Notes: generated from the letters alone by a model not told the origin. Shown: positions 9,023-18,614, counted from the stretch's first letter. The stretch is DNA of 64,000 nucleotides from Corynebacterium marambiense (GCF_016342275.1 NZ_JAEIOT010000007.1:310001-374000), one strand, 5' to 3'. Numbers and translations are program-made.

Positions 9023-10069
9023 TCAACGGCAGCTTTCGAGTATGAGATCGAAGCGTCCACGCCCGTAAGCGGAAAGCAACAAACCGGTCAACCGGTGTGA
9101 CGGATTCTCCTCGTACGAGTTCCGGAGCGCGGACCAGACCCTCGTGGTCCGGCCACACGCGATCACCGCAACGGTATAAACGCACAGCGCATTGCACCGG
9201 ATGTCGCCGCTGAAAGTCCGTGCCACAGCGAGCATGAGCTCGGCCAGCGGGGGAGCAACCTCCGGTCCGGTCGCGACTCCGAGTACAACATCCCTGGCCT
9301 TGGTGTGAGCGACGAGTCGGGCCGCGCCGGAAAGCAAATCTTTTTTCTTCAACAGGTTCTCCCCTTCGGCAAGCAACCGACGCGTCTCATCGATCAGGCC
9401 CTCGACGAAATCGGCGAGGAACATCCGGAAATCAGAACTCCGATGATCATCACACAGTGCATCAACTATCCCGGTGCCGCGATCCACCACACCTCTGGTG
9501 ATTCGCTCGACGACGTCAACGGGCAGACCTACCGTGGTCCGGGCGAAAAACTCCAGGGCCTCTCCCCTGTCCACCGCCGGTAGCATTCCACCGCCGGAAA
9601 CCAGTTGACGTACCGCAGCATTGGCGGCGATATCCGGGATAACACCGCTCTCCCACCCACCGTCATCATCGTGTGAGTTCGACCCCGTGGTGTCCAAGAG
9701 AATCCGGTACGGGGTACCTGACAAGATGCACGGCACCCACCACACCCCGAGGATCCGGATGTTCCGGTCGGACGCCTCCTGGTGGAGGAGGGCTGCAGTC
9801 TCTCTGTCGGGGATATCACCGTTCTTTCCTTCCCCAATGAAGAAGGCGAATGCCGATGTGGCACCCACATCGCACAGTGCTCCGAGCGTCGCGGTGACCG
9901 AATCGCCGTCGGTGATGTCCGCCCTGGTGATTGGACCGATCCGGGAACACCCCGGCTGCGTCGAACGGGGATTGAGGGCCACCATGACCAGCGAGTTGCT
10001 CGGGTAGAAACCCAGGAATGCGGGGATACTCGCGATGAGGTCGGCCGGCATGGATAGTGTTTCTGTCAT
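9023..10069 (-). CDS. DUF4192 domain protein
   Basis: A 348-residue cytosolic protein. The N-terminal LSMPADLIASIPAFLGFYPSNSLVMVAL is the hallmark of DUF4192, an actinobacterial family of unknown function. The rest is mixed alpha/beta with conserved WWVP and an aspartate-rich loop (DTTGSNSHDDDGG). No signal peptide or membrane segment. ATG at 10069. It is convergent with dtxR and divergent from the PAC2 gene, so it is probably transcribed alone. Confidence 0.8.
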   Translation of the reverse strand: MTETLSMPADLIASIPAFLGFYPSNSLVMVALNPRSTQPGCSRIGPITRADITDGDSVTATLGALCDVGATSAFAFFIGEGKNGDIPDRETAALLHQEASDRNIRILGVWWVPCILSGTPYRILLDTTGSNSHDDDGGWESGVIPDIAANAAVRQLVSGGGMLPAVDRGEALEFFARTTVGLPVDVVERITRGVVDRGTGIVDALCDDHRSSDFRMFLADFVEGLIDETRRLLAEGENLLKKKDLLSGAARLVAHTKARDVVLGVATGPEVAPPLAELMLAVARTFSGDIRCNALCVYTVAVIACGRTTRVWSALRNSYEENPSHRLTGLLLSAYGRGRFDLILESCR

Positions 10070-10464
10070 GACGCCGAGGGTGGCACGCTGCGCTCCTCGG
10101 TGCCTTCACCCGAGACCACGACGTACGCGCTGGGCCCTACCGGAGCGGCCATGCACAGCCGACGATCACTGTCATGGCGGATGAAGTACGAAGCGGTGTA
10201 TCCTTATGGGTCAGTCTCTATTACCCTGATTTTCTCGCGCCACGGTGGATGCGGTGAACTCAGTGGATGCGGTGGAGGACTGCGATCGCGATGGGCCGGT
10301 GGAACCACTGACGGTCTCGGCGAAACGACATCCGGGTAATTCCACCCGGAATATCCTCCCGCCGAATCATGTTGACGGATATGGAGCATCCCTCAGCAGG
10401 GTCTGCGGGAAAATCGGCCACTGGCCGGAGGACGAGCGCACCGACGTACGAAGGAGAAACACAC
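10070..10464. promoter_or_regulatory. DUF4192/PAC2 divergent intergenic region
   Basis: 395 bp between divergent genes. It contains the sigma-H-type promoter described at 10347-10375 and the AAGGAG ribosome site (10451-10456) of the PAC2 gene. I see no small gene; the open frames here lack ribosome sites and sensible composition. Confidence 0.45.
10347..10375 (+). promoter_or_regulatory. Sigma-H-type promoter of the PAC2 gene
   Basis: CGGAAT (10347-10352), 17 bp, TGTTGA (10370-10375) fits the sigma-H pattern (GGAA, 16-19 bp, GTT). It would give a leader of about 85 nt to the PAC2 start at 10465. Confidence 0.6.
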
Positions 10465-11472
10465 ATGCAGGACAACAGCCGCCGCATGTATGAGCTGGAG
10501 TACCCCGCGCCCGAGATGAAGCCGAAAAACGGAACCACTCTCGTGGTGGCCCTGCAGGGCTACGCGGACGCGGGTCAGGCCGTGGACTCCTCCGCCAGTC
10601 ACCTGTTGAGTTCCCTGGAGAACAGCCCTGTGGCGGCGTTCAACAACGACGAACTGATTGACTACCGGTCACGCCGTCCCGCGGTCCGGATCTCCAACCA
10701 CGAGGTCGTCGGCATGGACGAACTCACGCTCGGGCTCTACGCCATGCGAGATTCTGCGGGCAACCCGTTTCTGCTGCTGGCGGGACCAGAACCCGACATG
10801 CGGTGGAACGCCTTCACGGATGCCGTCATCGATCTCTCAGAACGATTCAACGTCAGCCGGACGATCTGCCTGTACTCGGCGCCGATGACGGTCCCCCACA
10901 CCCGACCTTTACTCGTCACCGCGCACGGTACCGCAGATGAGATCACGCGCCGACACTTCCGGGTGAACAGCAATATGACGCTGCCGGGCTCAGCTTCCCT
11001 CCAGCTCGAGTACGTGCTGGGATCGAAGGGACGGTCTGTCGCGGGATTCACGGCGCACGTCCCCCACTACATCGCGGCGTCAAATTATCCCGAGGCTACG
11101 TTGAAGCTCCTGCGAGCGGTGGAAACGGCCGGGTCACTGTCCCTTCCGTTGGGTAGTCTCGAACAGGACTCGGCGAAGATGATGACACTCCTCCGGGAAC
11201 AGGTCGATGATTCCGGAGAGATCGCCGCCATGGTCCAGTCCCTTGAGCAGAGCTACGACGAGGAAATCGAGTCCTACCGCGAGGACAATCCCGAAGCACT
11301 ACTCCCCGGCGCCACGGAAGCCACGGATGCTGATGCCCTCGCAGAGGAGTTCGAGAGATTTCTCGCTTCCGTCGACAAACCGGCGGATCCCCGGGATGGA
11401 GAGGACGATTCCTCCGATATCTCCGGGGACGGCGAAGATCCGGCACCGGGCCCCGACGATCGGGATTCCTGA
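10465..11472 (+). CDS. PAC2 family protein
   Basis: Member of the proteasome assembly chaperone 2 family, 335 residues. The N-terminal half (GTTLVVALQGYADAGQAVDSSASHLLSSL, later RTICLYSAPMTVPHTRP) is the PAC2 alpha/beta core; residues from about 250 on form an acidic, coiled and disordered tail. In actinobacteria the family is linked only loosely to proteostasis. ATG at 10465 has AAGGAG 8 nt upstream; an upstream in-frame ATG at 10369 overlaps the promoter. The next gene begins 50 bp later. Control by a sigma-H-type promoter would fit a role in protein quality control, which is inference. Confidence 0.85.
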   Translation: MQDNSRRMYELEYPAPEMKPKNGTTLVVALQGYADAGQAVDSSASHLLSSLENSPVAAFNNDELIDYRSRRPAVRISNHEVVGMDELTLGLYAMRDSAGNPFLLLAGPEPDMRWNAFTDAVIDLSERFNVSRTICLYSAPMTVPHTRPLLVTAHGTADEITRRHFRVNSNMTLPGSASLQLEYVLGSKGRSVAGFTAHVPHYIAASNYPEATLKLLRAVETAGSLSLPLGSLEQDSAKMMTLLREQVDDSGEIAAMVQSLEQSYDEEIESYREDNPEALLPGATEATDADALAEEFERFLASVDKPADPRDGEDDSSDISGDGEDPAPGPDDRDS

Positions 11473-11509
11473 CCGATACTGCCAATGGCGTTGGTCCGGG
11501 CCGTCCGGT

Positions 11510-11515
11510 TACGCT
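11510..11515 (+). promoter_or_regulatory. -10 element (TACGCT), leaderless candidate for DUF3516 helicase gene
   Basis: TACGCT ends 7 nt before the GTG at 11523. GGAGG at 11516-11520 is only 2 nt from the start, too close for a normal ribosome site. Confidence 0.4.
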
Positions 11516-11522
11516 GGAGGAC

Positions 11523-14063
11523 GTGACCCTCACCCAGATTCTCCCCGACCTGTCCGATGTCCCCGAATCCCTCATCGACGACTGCATCTGGGATTCCTTC
11601 ACCGGGTGGACCAGGGACAAGGGGATACAACTGTATCCGGCCCAGGAGGAAGCGGCGCTCGGGATCCTGGCCAGTAACAACGTGATCCTGGCGACCCCCA
11701 CCGGCTCCGGTAAGTCCCTGGTGGCCACGGCAGCGCACTTCATTGCCCTCGCCCGGGGACAACGGACCTTCTACACCGCTCCGATCAAGGCACTGGTGAG
11801 TGAGAAGTTCTTCGCTCTCTGTGACATCTTTGGCCCCGAGTCCGTGGGCATGATGACCGGCGATGCCACCGTCAACAGCGGGGCGCCGATCATCTGTGCG
11901 ACGGCGGAGATCGTCGCCAACATTGCGTTGCGCGACGGAGCGGACGCCGACATCGACCAAGTCATCATGGACGAGTTCCACTACTACTCGGAGCCGGACC
12001 GCGGCTGGGCCTGGCAGGTGCCCCTGCTCGAACTGCCCAGGGCACAGTTCCTCCTCATGTCTGCGACACTCGGCGACACGGCGTGGCTCGAAGCGGACCT
12101 GACCCGGCGTACCGGCCGGGACACCGAGCTGGTATCGGGGAGCGAGCGTCCTGTCCCACTCGAATTCTCCTATGTGTACACGCCGGTCCACGAGACCATC
12201 GAAACTCTCATTCAGGAGAATAAGGCACCCGTCTACGTCGTTCATTTCGCTCAGCGGGAAGCGATCGAGCGCGCGCAGGCACTGACATCGATGTCCATCA
12301 TCAACAAGGAGACCAAGGAACGAATCGTCGCCGAGATCGGGGACTTCCGTTTCACCACCACGTTCGGCCGCACGCTGTCGAAACTGCTCCGCAAGGGCAT
12401 CGGTGTGCACCATGCAGGGATGCTGCCGAAGTACCGGCGTCTCGTGGAAAAGCTCTCGCAGACCGGTCTCCTCAAGGTGATCTGCGGTACCGACACCCTG
12501 GGAGTGGGAATCAACGTCCCGATTCGGACAGTCCTACTCACCGGCCTGTCGAAGTTCGATGGGACGAACCAACGGATGATCAAGTCCCGTGAGTTCCACC
12601 AGATCGCGGGGCGCGCGGGGCGCGCCGGGTACGACACGATCGGGCACGTCGTCGTGGAGGCACCGGAACATGAGATAGAGAACTACCGCCTGCGGCAGCG
12701 GGCCGGGAGTGATCCCAAGAAACTTAAGAAACTACGCAAGAAGGCTGCCCGTCCGGGTGAGGTCAGCTGGACGGAGAAGACGTACCAGCGGCTGACTACC
12801 GCAGAACCGGAGGCACTGAGCAGTCAGTTCCGAATCTCCACCTCGATGCTGCTCAATGTCATCGCGCGGCCAGGCGACGGATTCGCGCACATGCACCACC
12901 TCCTGCGGGACAACCACGACACCCGCCGGAAACAGAACGAAGATATCCTGACGGCGATCGAGTTGTTCCGTGGTCTGGTGTCGGCAGGAATCGTCCAGCA
13001 GGTTCCTGATGGGCCGGATACTACCGGGCGTCACTGGCACCTCACCGAGGATCTCCAACGGGACTTCGCACTCAACCAGCCACTGGCTCCCTTCGCATTG
13101 GCCGCACTCGACTTGCTCGACCCCGATTCGAACACCTACGTCCTCGATATCATCAGTGTCTTCGAGTCGATCCTCGACGACCCCCGTCAGCTCCTGATCG
13201 CGCAGCAACGCACCGCGCGCGGCGAAGAGATCGCGGCCCTGAAATCCGAGGGTGTGGACTACACGGAGCGAATGTCCATCGTCGAGGACATCAGCTGGCC
13301 GAAGCCACTCGAGGAACTGCTCGAAGCGGGCTACGAGTCCTACGCGGAGGGCCACCCGTGGGTCAGGGAGTTCGAGCTGCGTCCGAAGTCCGTCGTCCGT
13401 GACATGATCGAGCACGGCATGACCTTCTCAGATCTCATCGCTACCTACGGCCTCGCACGTAGCGAAGGTGTGGTTCTGAGGTACCTGACCGACGCGTGGC
13501 GCACCCTGCGCCAGTCAGTGCCTCCCGAGCACACACCGGAGGAACTCGAGGATGTCATCGTCTGGTTGGGTGAGATGATCAGGCAGGTTGACTCCTCACT
13601 CGTCGATGAATGGGCACAGCTGGCCGATCCGGACGCCCCGGTATCCCGGGAAACCCTGGAGCGCGAGCTGGCCTACGGTGTTGAGGACCCGACAGCGCTC
13701 ACCGCCAACCGTCGGGCCTTCACGATCATGGTGCGTAACGCCATGTTTCGGCTTGTGGAGCTGTTCGCCTACGAGAAGGAGGATCAGCTCATGGAATTCA
13801 CGGAGTACCTCGACAACCCTCCGGACTTCGGAGCAGGTATGGACGCGTACTTCGAGGAGTACGCGGACATGGATACCGGTCCCGCAGCCCGGGGGCCCGA
13901 GTTTTTCCGGGTGGCCCAGGAGGGCCGACTGTGGACGGTCCGGCAGATCCTCAAGGATCCCGAGGGCGACAACGCCTTCGCCTTTGTCGCGGCCATCGAC
14001 CTGGATGCCTCAGATGCCGCCGGTGAGGTGCGCTTCGCGGAGCTGGCCCTCGAGCACAACTAG
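11523..14063 (+). CDS. Ski2-like DEAD/DEAH helicase with DUF3516 domain
   Basis: RNA helicase of the Ski2/Mtr4 type, 846 residues, presumably acting in RNA turnover. Walker A is TPTGSGKS near residue 60, the DExH box is DEFHYY, motif III is LMSATLG, and motif VI is HQIAGRAGRAGYD. The second half carries the DUF3516 region found in this actinobacterial clade. GTG start at 11523; no earlier start has a ribosome site. It follows the PAC2 gene by 50 bp and converges on the two-component genes: its stop (14061-14063) overlaps the sensor kinase stop (14060-14062). Confidence 0.88.
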   Translation: MTLTQILPDLSDVPESLIDDCIWDSFTGWTRDKGIQLYPAQEEAALGILASNNVILATPTGSGKSLVATAAHFIALARGQRTFYTAPIKALVSEKFFALCDIFGPESVGMMTGDATVNSGAPIICATAEIVANIALRDGADADIDQVIMDEFHYYSEPDRGWAWQVPLLELPRAQFLLMSATLGDTAWLEADLTRRTGRDTELVSGSERPVPLEFSYVYTPVHETIETLIQENKAPVYVVHFAQREAIERAQALTSMSIINKETKERIVAEIGDFRFTTTFGRTLSKLLRKGIGVHHAGMLPKYRRLVEKLSQTGLLKVICGTDTLGVGINVPIRTVLLTGLSKFDGTNQRMIKSREFHQIAGRAGRAGYDTIGHVVVEAPEHEIENYRLRQRAGSDPKKLKKLRKKAARPGEVSWTEKTYQRLTTAEPEALSSQFRISTSMLLNVIARPGDGFAHMHHLLRDNHDTRRKQNEDILTAIELFRGLVSAGIVQQVPDGPDTTGRHWHLTEDLQRDFALNQPLAPFALAALDLLDPDSNTYVLDIISVFESILDDPRQLLIAQQRTARGEEIAALKSEGVDYTERMSIVEDISWPKPLEELLEAGYESYAEGHPWVREFELRPKSVVRDMIEHGMTFSDLIATYGLARSEGVVLRYLTDAWRTLRQSVPPEHTPEELEDVIVWLGEMIRQVDSSLVDEWAQLADPDAPVSRETLERELAYGVEDPTALTANRRAFTIMVRNAMFRLVELFAYEKEDQLMEFTEYLDNPPDFGAGMDAYFEEYADMDTGPAARGPEFFRVAQEGRLWTVRQILKDPEGDNAFAFVAAIDLDASDAAGEVRFAELALEHN

Positions 14064-16471
14064 TCACCCGCCTGCATGCGGCGTGTGGTGGCCTGCCCCT
14101 CGCAGTCGAACGTGACGTAGTGAACCTCGCCGCGGGCGTCCGAGACGACCGTCGCGAGGTTCGTTCTCCCCTCCGGCAGCAGCCGGACGGTGACCTGTCC
14201 GTCGACAGCTGAGTCGATGATCTCAGCTGCGGCCGAACGAACCCCGACGAGCACGGCGCACTCCGAATCCGGGTCCCCTCCGGGCACACCAAGGAGAGAA
14301 GTGGACTCTGACCGCTCGTCGAGAAGCACGACCCGCACCCCCCTCGATCTGGCCTCCCAGACAGCCCGATTCACCCGCGGACGATCAAGCAGGGGCGATC
14401 TGATCGCGTCCCGGAGCCTCAGTTCGAGGCGCTTCGCGTCCCTCCGCCTGTCGGCCTCCGGGCGTGCGTCATCCAGGATGACACGGACGAGGTCACCGAC
14501 CCATTCGCAGCTTTCCCCGAGATAGCTTGACCGGGTGGTGTCCCGGGACAGTCCCGCACTTCGCATTCGCGTCGCCTCGACGGCAACCGGGAATCCCGCA
14601 GTGGCCCGCCGAACGAGCACTGGAACCAACGCCCCGGTGATGGTTGTCGCCGTGAATATGAGGATGCCCGTGTCCGCTCCCTGGACCTCGGTACCAGCCA
14701 GCACCAGTGCGCGGACGAACGCCGCGCAGACGAACGTCGTGGCCAAGGCGATACCGGCCCGGCACCGGATTGCCAACAGCGGGAGTGAAACCTGTGTGGC
14801 GTACACCCACCACCCGGCGGGCCACGCGTCGGTAGATCTGGTACCGGTGAATGCACCAGCAATGACCATCACCATGACGGAGAGGACGACGATCGCGGTG
14901 GCCCGGCCCCCCAGTTTCTCGGTGGTTCCGGAGGTCACCGCGAATACCGAGGTGATCAGTGCGGCGATCCCGATCGCCCACGGGAGGCCATGGGCGCATC
15001 TCTCATCGACGAGTGAAATACCGGTGAATATCGTGATTGCGACCAGCGCGAACCACGGGCTGTGGGTGATGTACATGCCGGTCAGTCGGTATAGCGGAGG
15101 CAGAGCAGGCTCTTCCCGGTTGCCCGCGTCCGCAAGGGCCCGGCCCGGGCGGCGGCGCCAGTTGAGCGTGACCCGGGTACCTGAGCCCAGACTGGAACGG
15201 ACATCGACGGAGCATCCGGGGGTTGCGGCGACGCGCCTGGTGATAGATACCCTGACGCCGGCGCGGTTCTCCGGGACGGAAGCAGGATCGAAACCGATGC
15301 CGTCATCGATGAATTCCACCCGGAACCCACTGAGTTCGCCTCTGATTGTGTTCCAGCTAATCATGCAGCGCCGGTCATCGGTCTGCGCATGGCGGATCGA
15401 ATTCAGTGCCGCTTCACCTACCGCGCCACAGATGGCCGTGACCACCTGACCGGGTAGTCCTGCACCGACTGGCAGCGGCTTCTCGGTCACGATGACTCTG
15501 CTGCCCGGAGCAGCTTCCATCACGACCTCACGCACCATCCGGACAGCCTCAGCGACGGGTATCCCGGTCTCCGGGGTTGGGACCTCTGCTGGAGCGAGAT
15601 GGGACAGGATGACGTCCTTGTCCGGTGGGAGGCCACCGGATGCCACCGCGCGTAGGAGCGTGAGAACCGTGTCATGGATGTGAGCGAGGAACTGGGCTTC
15701 AGTCTCACGCAGTTCCCGAGAACGGATTTCACACAAGATCTCCCGATGCGCGCGGCTGATCCTCGCGTCCAGTCGCCGAGCCGCTCTGAGGCCCATGGTG
15801 AAGGCGACGAAGAAAGGCAGAGGCACGATCCAACCGTGTCCTACCGACAACAGCTGGAGGACCGGCGTGCTGACCTGGTTGTTCGCAATCGCCGACACCG
15901 CAGTCATTATGAGGGCGAGAATGAAGCCCAGAGGCAGACCGAGGGCCGCCGCGATCATGATTGCCGGAATCCCGCAGTAGTCCCCCAGGTGCACCGGTTC
16001 AAGCCGTGAATGCCCCCGGGAAAAGAACAGGGTCACGTCGATCGTCAGCATCAGCAAGTAGATACCTCCGCCGGCCGCCATGGCGAGCCGGTAGGCGAAG
16101 GCACGCTCGGAGAAACAGGCCACCAGCTGGACCAGGGCGCAGCCCACCAAGATCGCGTACGCCCCTGCGACGAGAGGATCACCACCGACGCCTCCGCTAC
16201 CCGTCGTGGTCCGCGACGTATACGAGGCCACCAGATGCAGCAGCAGGGAGATGCCCGTGACCAGAGCCGTTATCCGCAGAACCGACACCTCTGCATCCTG
16301 GTGGCGGGCGAGACGGGCGAGAAATTCCTCGGAGATCCGGCTTCCCCGGTGCGAGGGAGCGGATGAGAAGAGCCCCTCGGCAGGATCGGGGGAGTCATCC
16401 ACTGGATGCGGTACCGGCGGGGCGGTATTCCGGGGAGCACACGTCGTGCTGTCGGAGGACGAGTGCGGCAT
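14060..16471 (-). CDS. Two-part membrane sensor histidine kinase
   Basis: Sensor kinase partner of the adjacent response regulator, 803 residues, much longer than usual. Part 1: cytosolic N terminus, about six membrane segments (63-226), a helix, a HisKA_3-like phospho-acceptor HIHDTVLTLL (H266 likely), then a HATPase domain with N box EAALNSIRHA (N357), G1 box DDGIGFD (389-395) and LGSGTRV (428-434). Part 2: about five more membrane segments (470-625) and a cytosolic domain (about 630-803) with no clear catalytic motif. ATG at 16471; 8 nt separate it from the regulator's stop. Ligand unknown. It sits between otherwise conserved core genes, so it may be an insertion. Confidence 0.8.
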   Translation of the reverse strand: MPHSSSDSTTCAPRNTAPPVPHPVDDSPDPAEGLFSSAPSHRGSRISEEFLARLARHQDAEVSVLRITALVTGISLLLHLVASYTSRTTTGSGGVGGDPLVAGAYAILVGCALVQLVACFSERAFAYRLAMAAGGGIYLLMLTIDVTLFFSRGHSRLEPVHLGDYCGIPAIMIAAALGLPLGFILALIMTAVSAIANNQVSTPVLQLLSVGHGWIVPLPFFVAFTMGLRAARRLDARISRAHREILCEIRSRELRETEAQFLAHIHDTVLTLLRAVASGGLPPDKDVILSHLAPAEVPTPETGIPVAEAVRMVREVVMEAAPGSRVIVTEKPLPVGAGLPGQVVTAICGAVGEAALNSIRHAQTDDRRCMISWNTIRGELSGFRVEFIDDGIGFDPASVPENRAGVRVSITRRVAATPGCSVDVRSSLGSGTRVTLNWRRRPGRALADAGNREEPALPPLYRLTGMYITHSPWFALVAITIFTGISLVDERCAHGLPWAIGIAALITSVFAVTSGTTEKLGGRATAIVVLSVMVMVIAGAFTGTRSTDAWPAGWWVYATQVSLPLLAIRCRAGIALATTFVCAAFVRALVLAGTEVQGADTGILIFTATTITGALVPVLVRRATAGFPVAVEATRMRSAGLSRDTTRSSYLGESCEWVGDLVRVILDDARPEADRRRDAKRLELRLRDAIRSPLLDRPRVNRAVWEARSRGVRVVLLDERSESTSLLGVPGGDPDSECAVLVGVRSAAAEIIDSAVDGQVTVRLLPEGRTNLATVVSDARGEVHYVTFDCEGQATTRRMQAGD

Positions 16472-16479
16472 GGTCGGTG

Positions 16480-17136
16480 TCAGTGGTCCAGGGGACCCCG
16501 AATATAGCCGTCCTGCTGGGCACGGCGGTAGAGCTCTACCTTGGTGACTGCAGCGCGTCCGGCATCGACGTACTTACGGCGGATTCGGTTCAGGTGGTCC
16601 TGAACTGTCGGCGCCTTCAAGCCTGTGGCCCGGGCCACGGAATCCGCGGTCATCCCGCTCGCGTAGAGAACGAGGATCTCCTGTTGCCGTTCAGTGAGGT
16701 CGATCGCCTCCGCAAGTGGGTCCGAGTCGATCAGTGATGCCCAATCACTGGTGGCGTAGGTGTCGTCGGCGGCGGCTATCTTGATCGCACCGATCAGTTC
16801 CGCCGAATCCACGGACTTCTGAACCATCCCGTTGACGTCAGCCAGGAGTGCCCGCCGCATGAAGAAAGGACTCTCCATTGCGGAGAACACGAGGACCTTG
16901 AGCCCGCACTGCCGCAGACGCACGACGTTCATGTATGGATCGGATTCGTCTCCGAGCCGTAGATCCAGGAGTACGAGATCGACTGGTGGTGCGTCGGGCG
17001 CACGGAGAAACTCCGTTAGGGAGTCGACGTTCGGGAAACCTCCGACCAGATTGCACTCATCGGATTCCTCGAGGACGCACCGGATACCAACCAATGCGAC
17101 ATCATGGTCATCAACTGCGACGACATTGATAGACAT
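16480..17136 (-). CDS. NarL/LuxR-type response regulator
   Basis: DNA-binding regulator, 218 residues. The receiver domain has the acidic pair D9-D10, phospho-acceptor D58 (LVLLDLRLG), and a switch Ser at VFSAME. The C-terminal LuxR helix-turn-helix is LTERQQEILVLYASGMTADSVARATGLKAPTVQDHLNRIRRKY. The gene is promoter-proximal to the kinase and 8 nt from it. A TATTAT element 8 nt before the ATG suggests a leaderless message. Target genes are unknown; ahpD-ahpC are the nearest genes in the same direction upstream. Confidence 0.9.
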   Translation of the reverse strand: MSINVVAVDDHDVALVGIRCVLEESDECNLVGGFPNVDSLTEFLRAPDAPPVDLVLLDLRLGDESDPYMNVVRLRQCGLKVLVFSAMESPFFMRRALLADVNGMVQKSVDSAELIGAIKIAAADDTYATSDWASLIDSDPLAEAIDLTERQQEILVLYASGMTADSVARATGLKAPTVQDHLNRIRRKYVDAGRAAVTKVELYRRAQQDGYIRGPLDH

Positions 17137-17144
17137 GAAAAACT

Positions 17145-17150
17145 ATAATA
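17145..17150 (-). promoter_or_regulatory. -10 element (TATTAT), leaderless candidate for response regulator
   Basis: On the minus strand TATTAT ends 8 nt before the ATG at 17136; the overlapping TATAGT is an alternative 5 nt away. No ribosome site is present. Confidence 0.45.
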
Positions 17151-17257
17151 GTAGTTATGCAGCGGAATAGCGCCTGTTTTCGGTCTGACTCCCCCCGCAT
17201 GGGTTGACCCGACCGGTACCAGTGGCGGCGCGCTGCCGCCGCCCCGCAGCACACGAC

Positions 17258-17299
17258 GGATCCCCGACCCTGACCCGAAGGAAACCGGAACGGGGATCC
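17258..17299 (-). terminator. Hairpin after ahpD
   Basis: A perfect 9-bp inverted repeat (17258-17266 with 17291-17299, GGATCCCCG) with a 24-nt loop lies 36 bp downstream of the ahpD stop. The loop is long and there is no T-run, so it is only a candidate. Confidence 0.4.
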
Positions 17300-17334
17300 A
17301 CATCGTGCGACGCGGGAACCGACTGACCGCCTTC

Positions 17335-17859
17335 CTAGCGGGCGGCCTCGATCTGGACGGCCTGGGCGACACCGGAGATCGTCGCGGCGATCTTGACCGC
17401 CTCGAAGACCTGTTCCTTGGTGAGTCCTTCGCCACGGACGGTCTTGTCATGGGCCATGGTGCAGTCCGGGCAGCCGTTGATCGTGGAGACAGCCAGGGAC
17501 CATAGCTCGAAATCGACTTTGTCGACGCCGGGTTTACCGATGATGTTCATCCGCAGGCCCATCTTGACCTGACTGTAGTCGTCGCCGAGGAATTCCTTGG
17601 CACGGTAGGCGACGTTGTTCATCGCCATGATGGATGCGGCACCGAGGGAAGCCTCCACAGCTTCGTCCGAGAGGTGGCTCGAGGCCTCCTCGGAAATCTC
17701 GGAGAAGACGGTGTCGTTGCGGGTTGCCGCAGCACAGGCGAGGAAGGTGCCCCAGAGCTGCTGCTCACTGAGCTCGGTGCTGCGGGCAAGGCTGCTCAGG
17801 TTGAGCTTCAGATCCTTGGCGTACTCAGGAAGTCCGGACTTCAGGTTATCGATCGACAT
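17335..17859 (-). CDS. ahpD: Alkyl hydroperoxide reductase AhpD
   Basis: Carboxymuconolactone-decarboxylase-fold peroxidase and reductant of AhpC, 174 residues. The catalytic set matches M. tuberculosis AhpD position for position: E118 (FELWS), C130 and C133 ([10 protein letters not shown]) and H137. It begins directly after the ahpC stop (17860), so the two are translated from one message; AhpD passes electrons from dihydrolipoamide to AhpC in the mycobacterial system. Downstream is the response regulator gene in the same direction after a 198-bp gap with a hairpin. Confidence 0.95.
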   Translation of the reverse strand: MSIDNLKSGLPEYAKDLKLNLSSLARSTELSEQQLWGTFLACAAATRNDTVFSEISEEASSHLSDEAVEASLGAASIMAMNNVAYRAKEFLGDDYSQVKMGLRMNIIGKPGVDKVDFELWSLAVSTINGCPDCTMAHDKTVRGEGLTKEQVFEAVKIAATISGVAQAVQIEAAR

Positions 17860-18456
17860 TTACTTGAGCTCCTCCTTCAGGACGTCCATCTTGTCGATGG
17901 TCTTCGTGGGATCGTTCTTCTGCCAGTTGCAGGCACAGACCTCTTCGGACTGGAGCGCATCGAGGACGCGGAGAACCTCGTCGACGTTACGGCCGACAGC
18001 ATCCGGGGTGACGGAGACGAACTGGATAATTCCGTCGGGATCAACGATGAAGGTGGCACGGTCGGCAACACCCTCAGCGTTCTCGACACCGAGTGCGCGC
18101 ATCAGGTCGTGGCGGATGTCGGCGAACATCGGGAACGGAACGGTCTTCAGCTCGGGGTGGGTGGCACGCCAGTTGAAGTGGGAGAACTCATTGTCGCCGG
18201 AACCGCCGAGAACCTGCGTGTCGCGGTCCTGGAATTCCTCGTCGAGCTTGCCGAAAGCGGCGATCTCGGTGGGGCAGACGAAGGTGAAGTCCTTCGGGTA
18301 ATAGAAGAAGATCTTCCATTTGCCCGCGTACGAGTCATTGGTAATGGTCTCGAAGTAATCCTCGGGCTGGTTGGCCTTCACGTCGTGGAGGGAACCGCCC
18401 TTGAGTGCGGTAAGTGAAAACTCCGGGAACTTGTCGCCGATGGTCAGCAATGCCAT
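17860..18456 (-). CDS. ahpC: Alkyl hydroperoxide reductase AhpC (2-Cys peroxiredoxin)
   Basis: Thiol peroxidase that reduces hydrogen peroxide, organic peroxides and peroxynitrite in the cytosol, 198 residues. Peroxidatic C61 lies in FTFVCPTE; C174 and C176 (VCACNW) are the resolving cysteines, the same arrangement as the mycobacterial enzyme. ATG at 18456 with AGGAGG just upstream. It forms an operon with ahpD and is divergent from oxyR across 171 bp, the classical arrangement for OxyR control of peroxide defence. Confidence 0.96.
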   Translation of the reverse strand: MALLTIGDKFPEFSLTALKGGSLHDVKANQPEDYFETITNDSYAGKWKIFFYYPKDFTFVCPTEIAAFGKLDEEFQDRDTQVLGGSGDNEFSHFNWRATHPELKTVPFPMFADIRHDLMRALGVENAEGVADRATFIVDPDGIIQFVSVTPDAVGRNVDEVLRVLDALQSEEVCACNWQKNDPTKTIDKMDVLKEELK

Positions 18457-18614
18457 GTCATGCCTCCTGGTAGTGATTCAGTGAACGATTGTCAGTTCTT
18501 TCAGCGGCCCGATGTACCGGCTGAGCGACTGTCTTCTGCCTGCCGGTGTCGAACACAGTCGAGTATGCCCGGATCCATCCGGCACGTCAAAAGGTTTATC
18601 TTTAGGGTGTGTTA

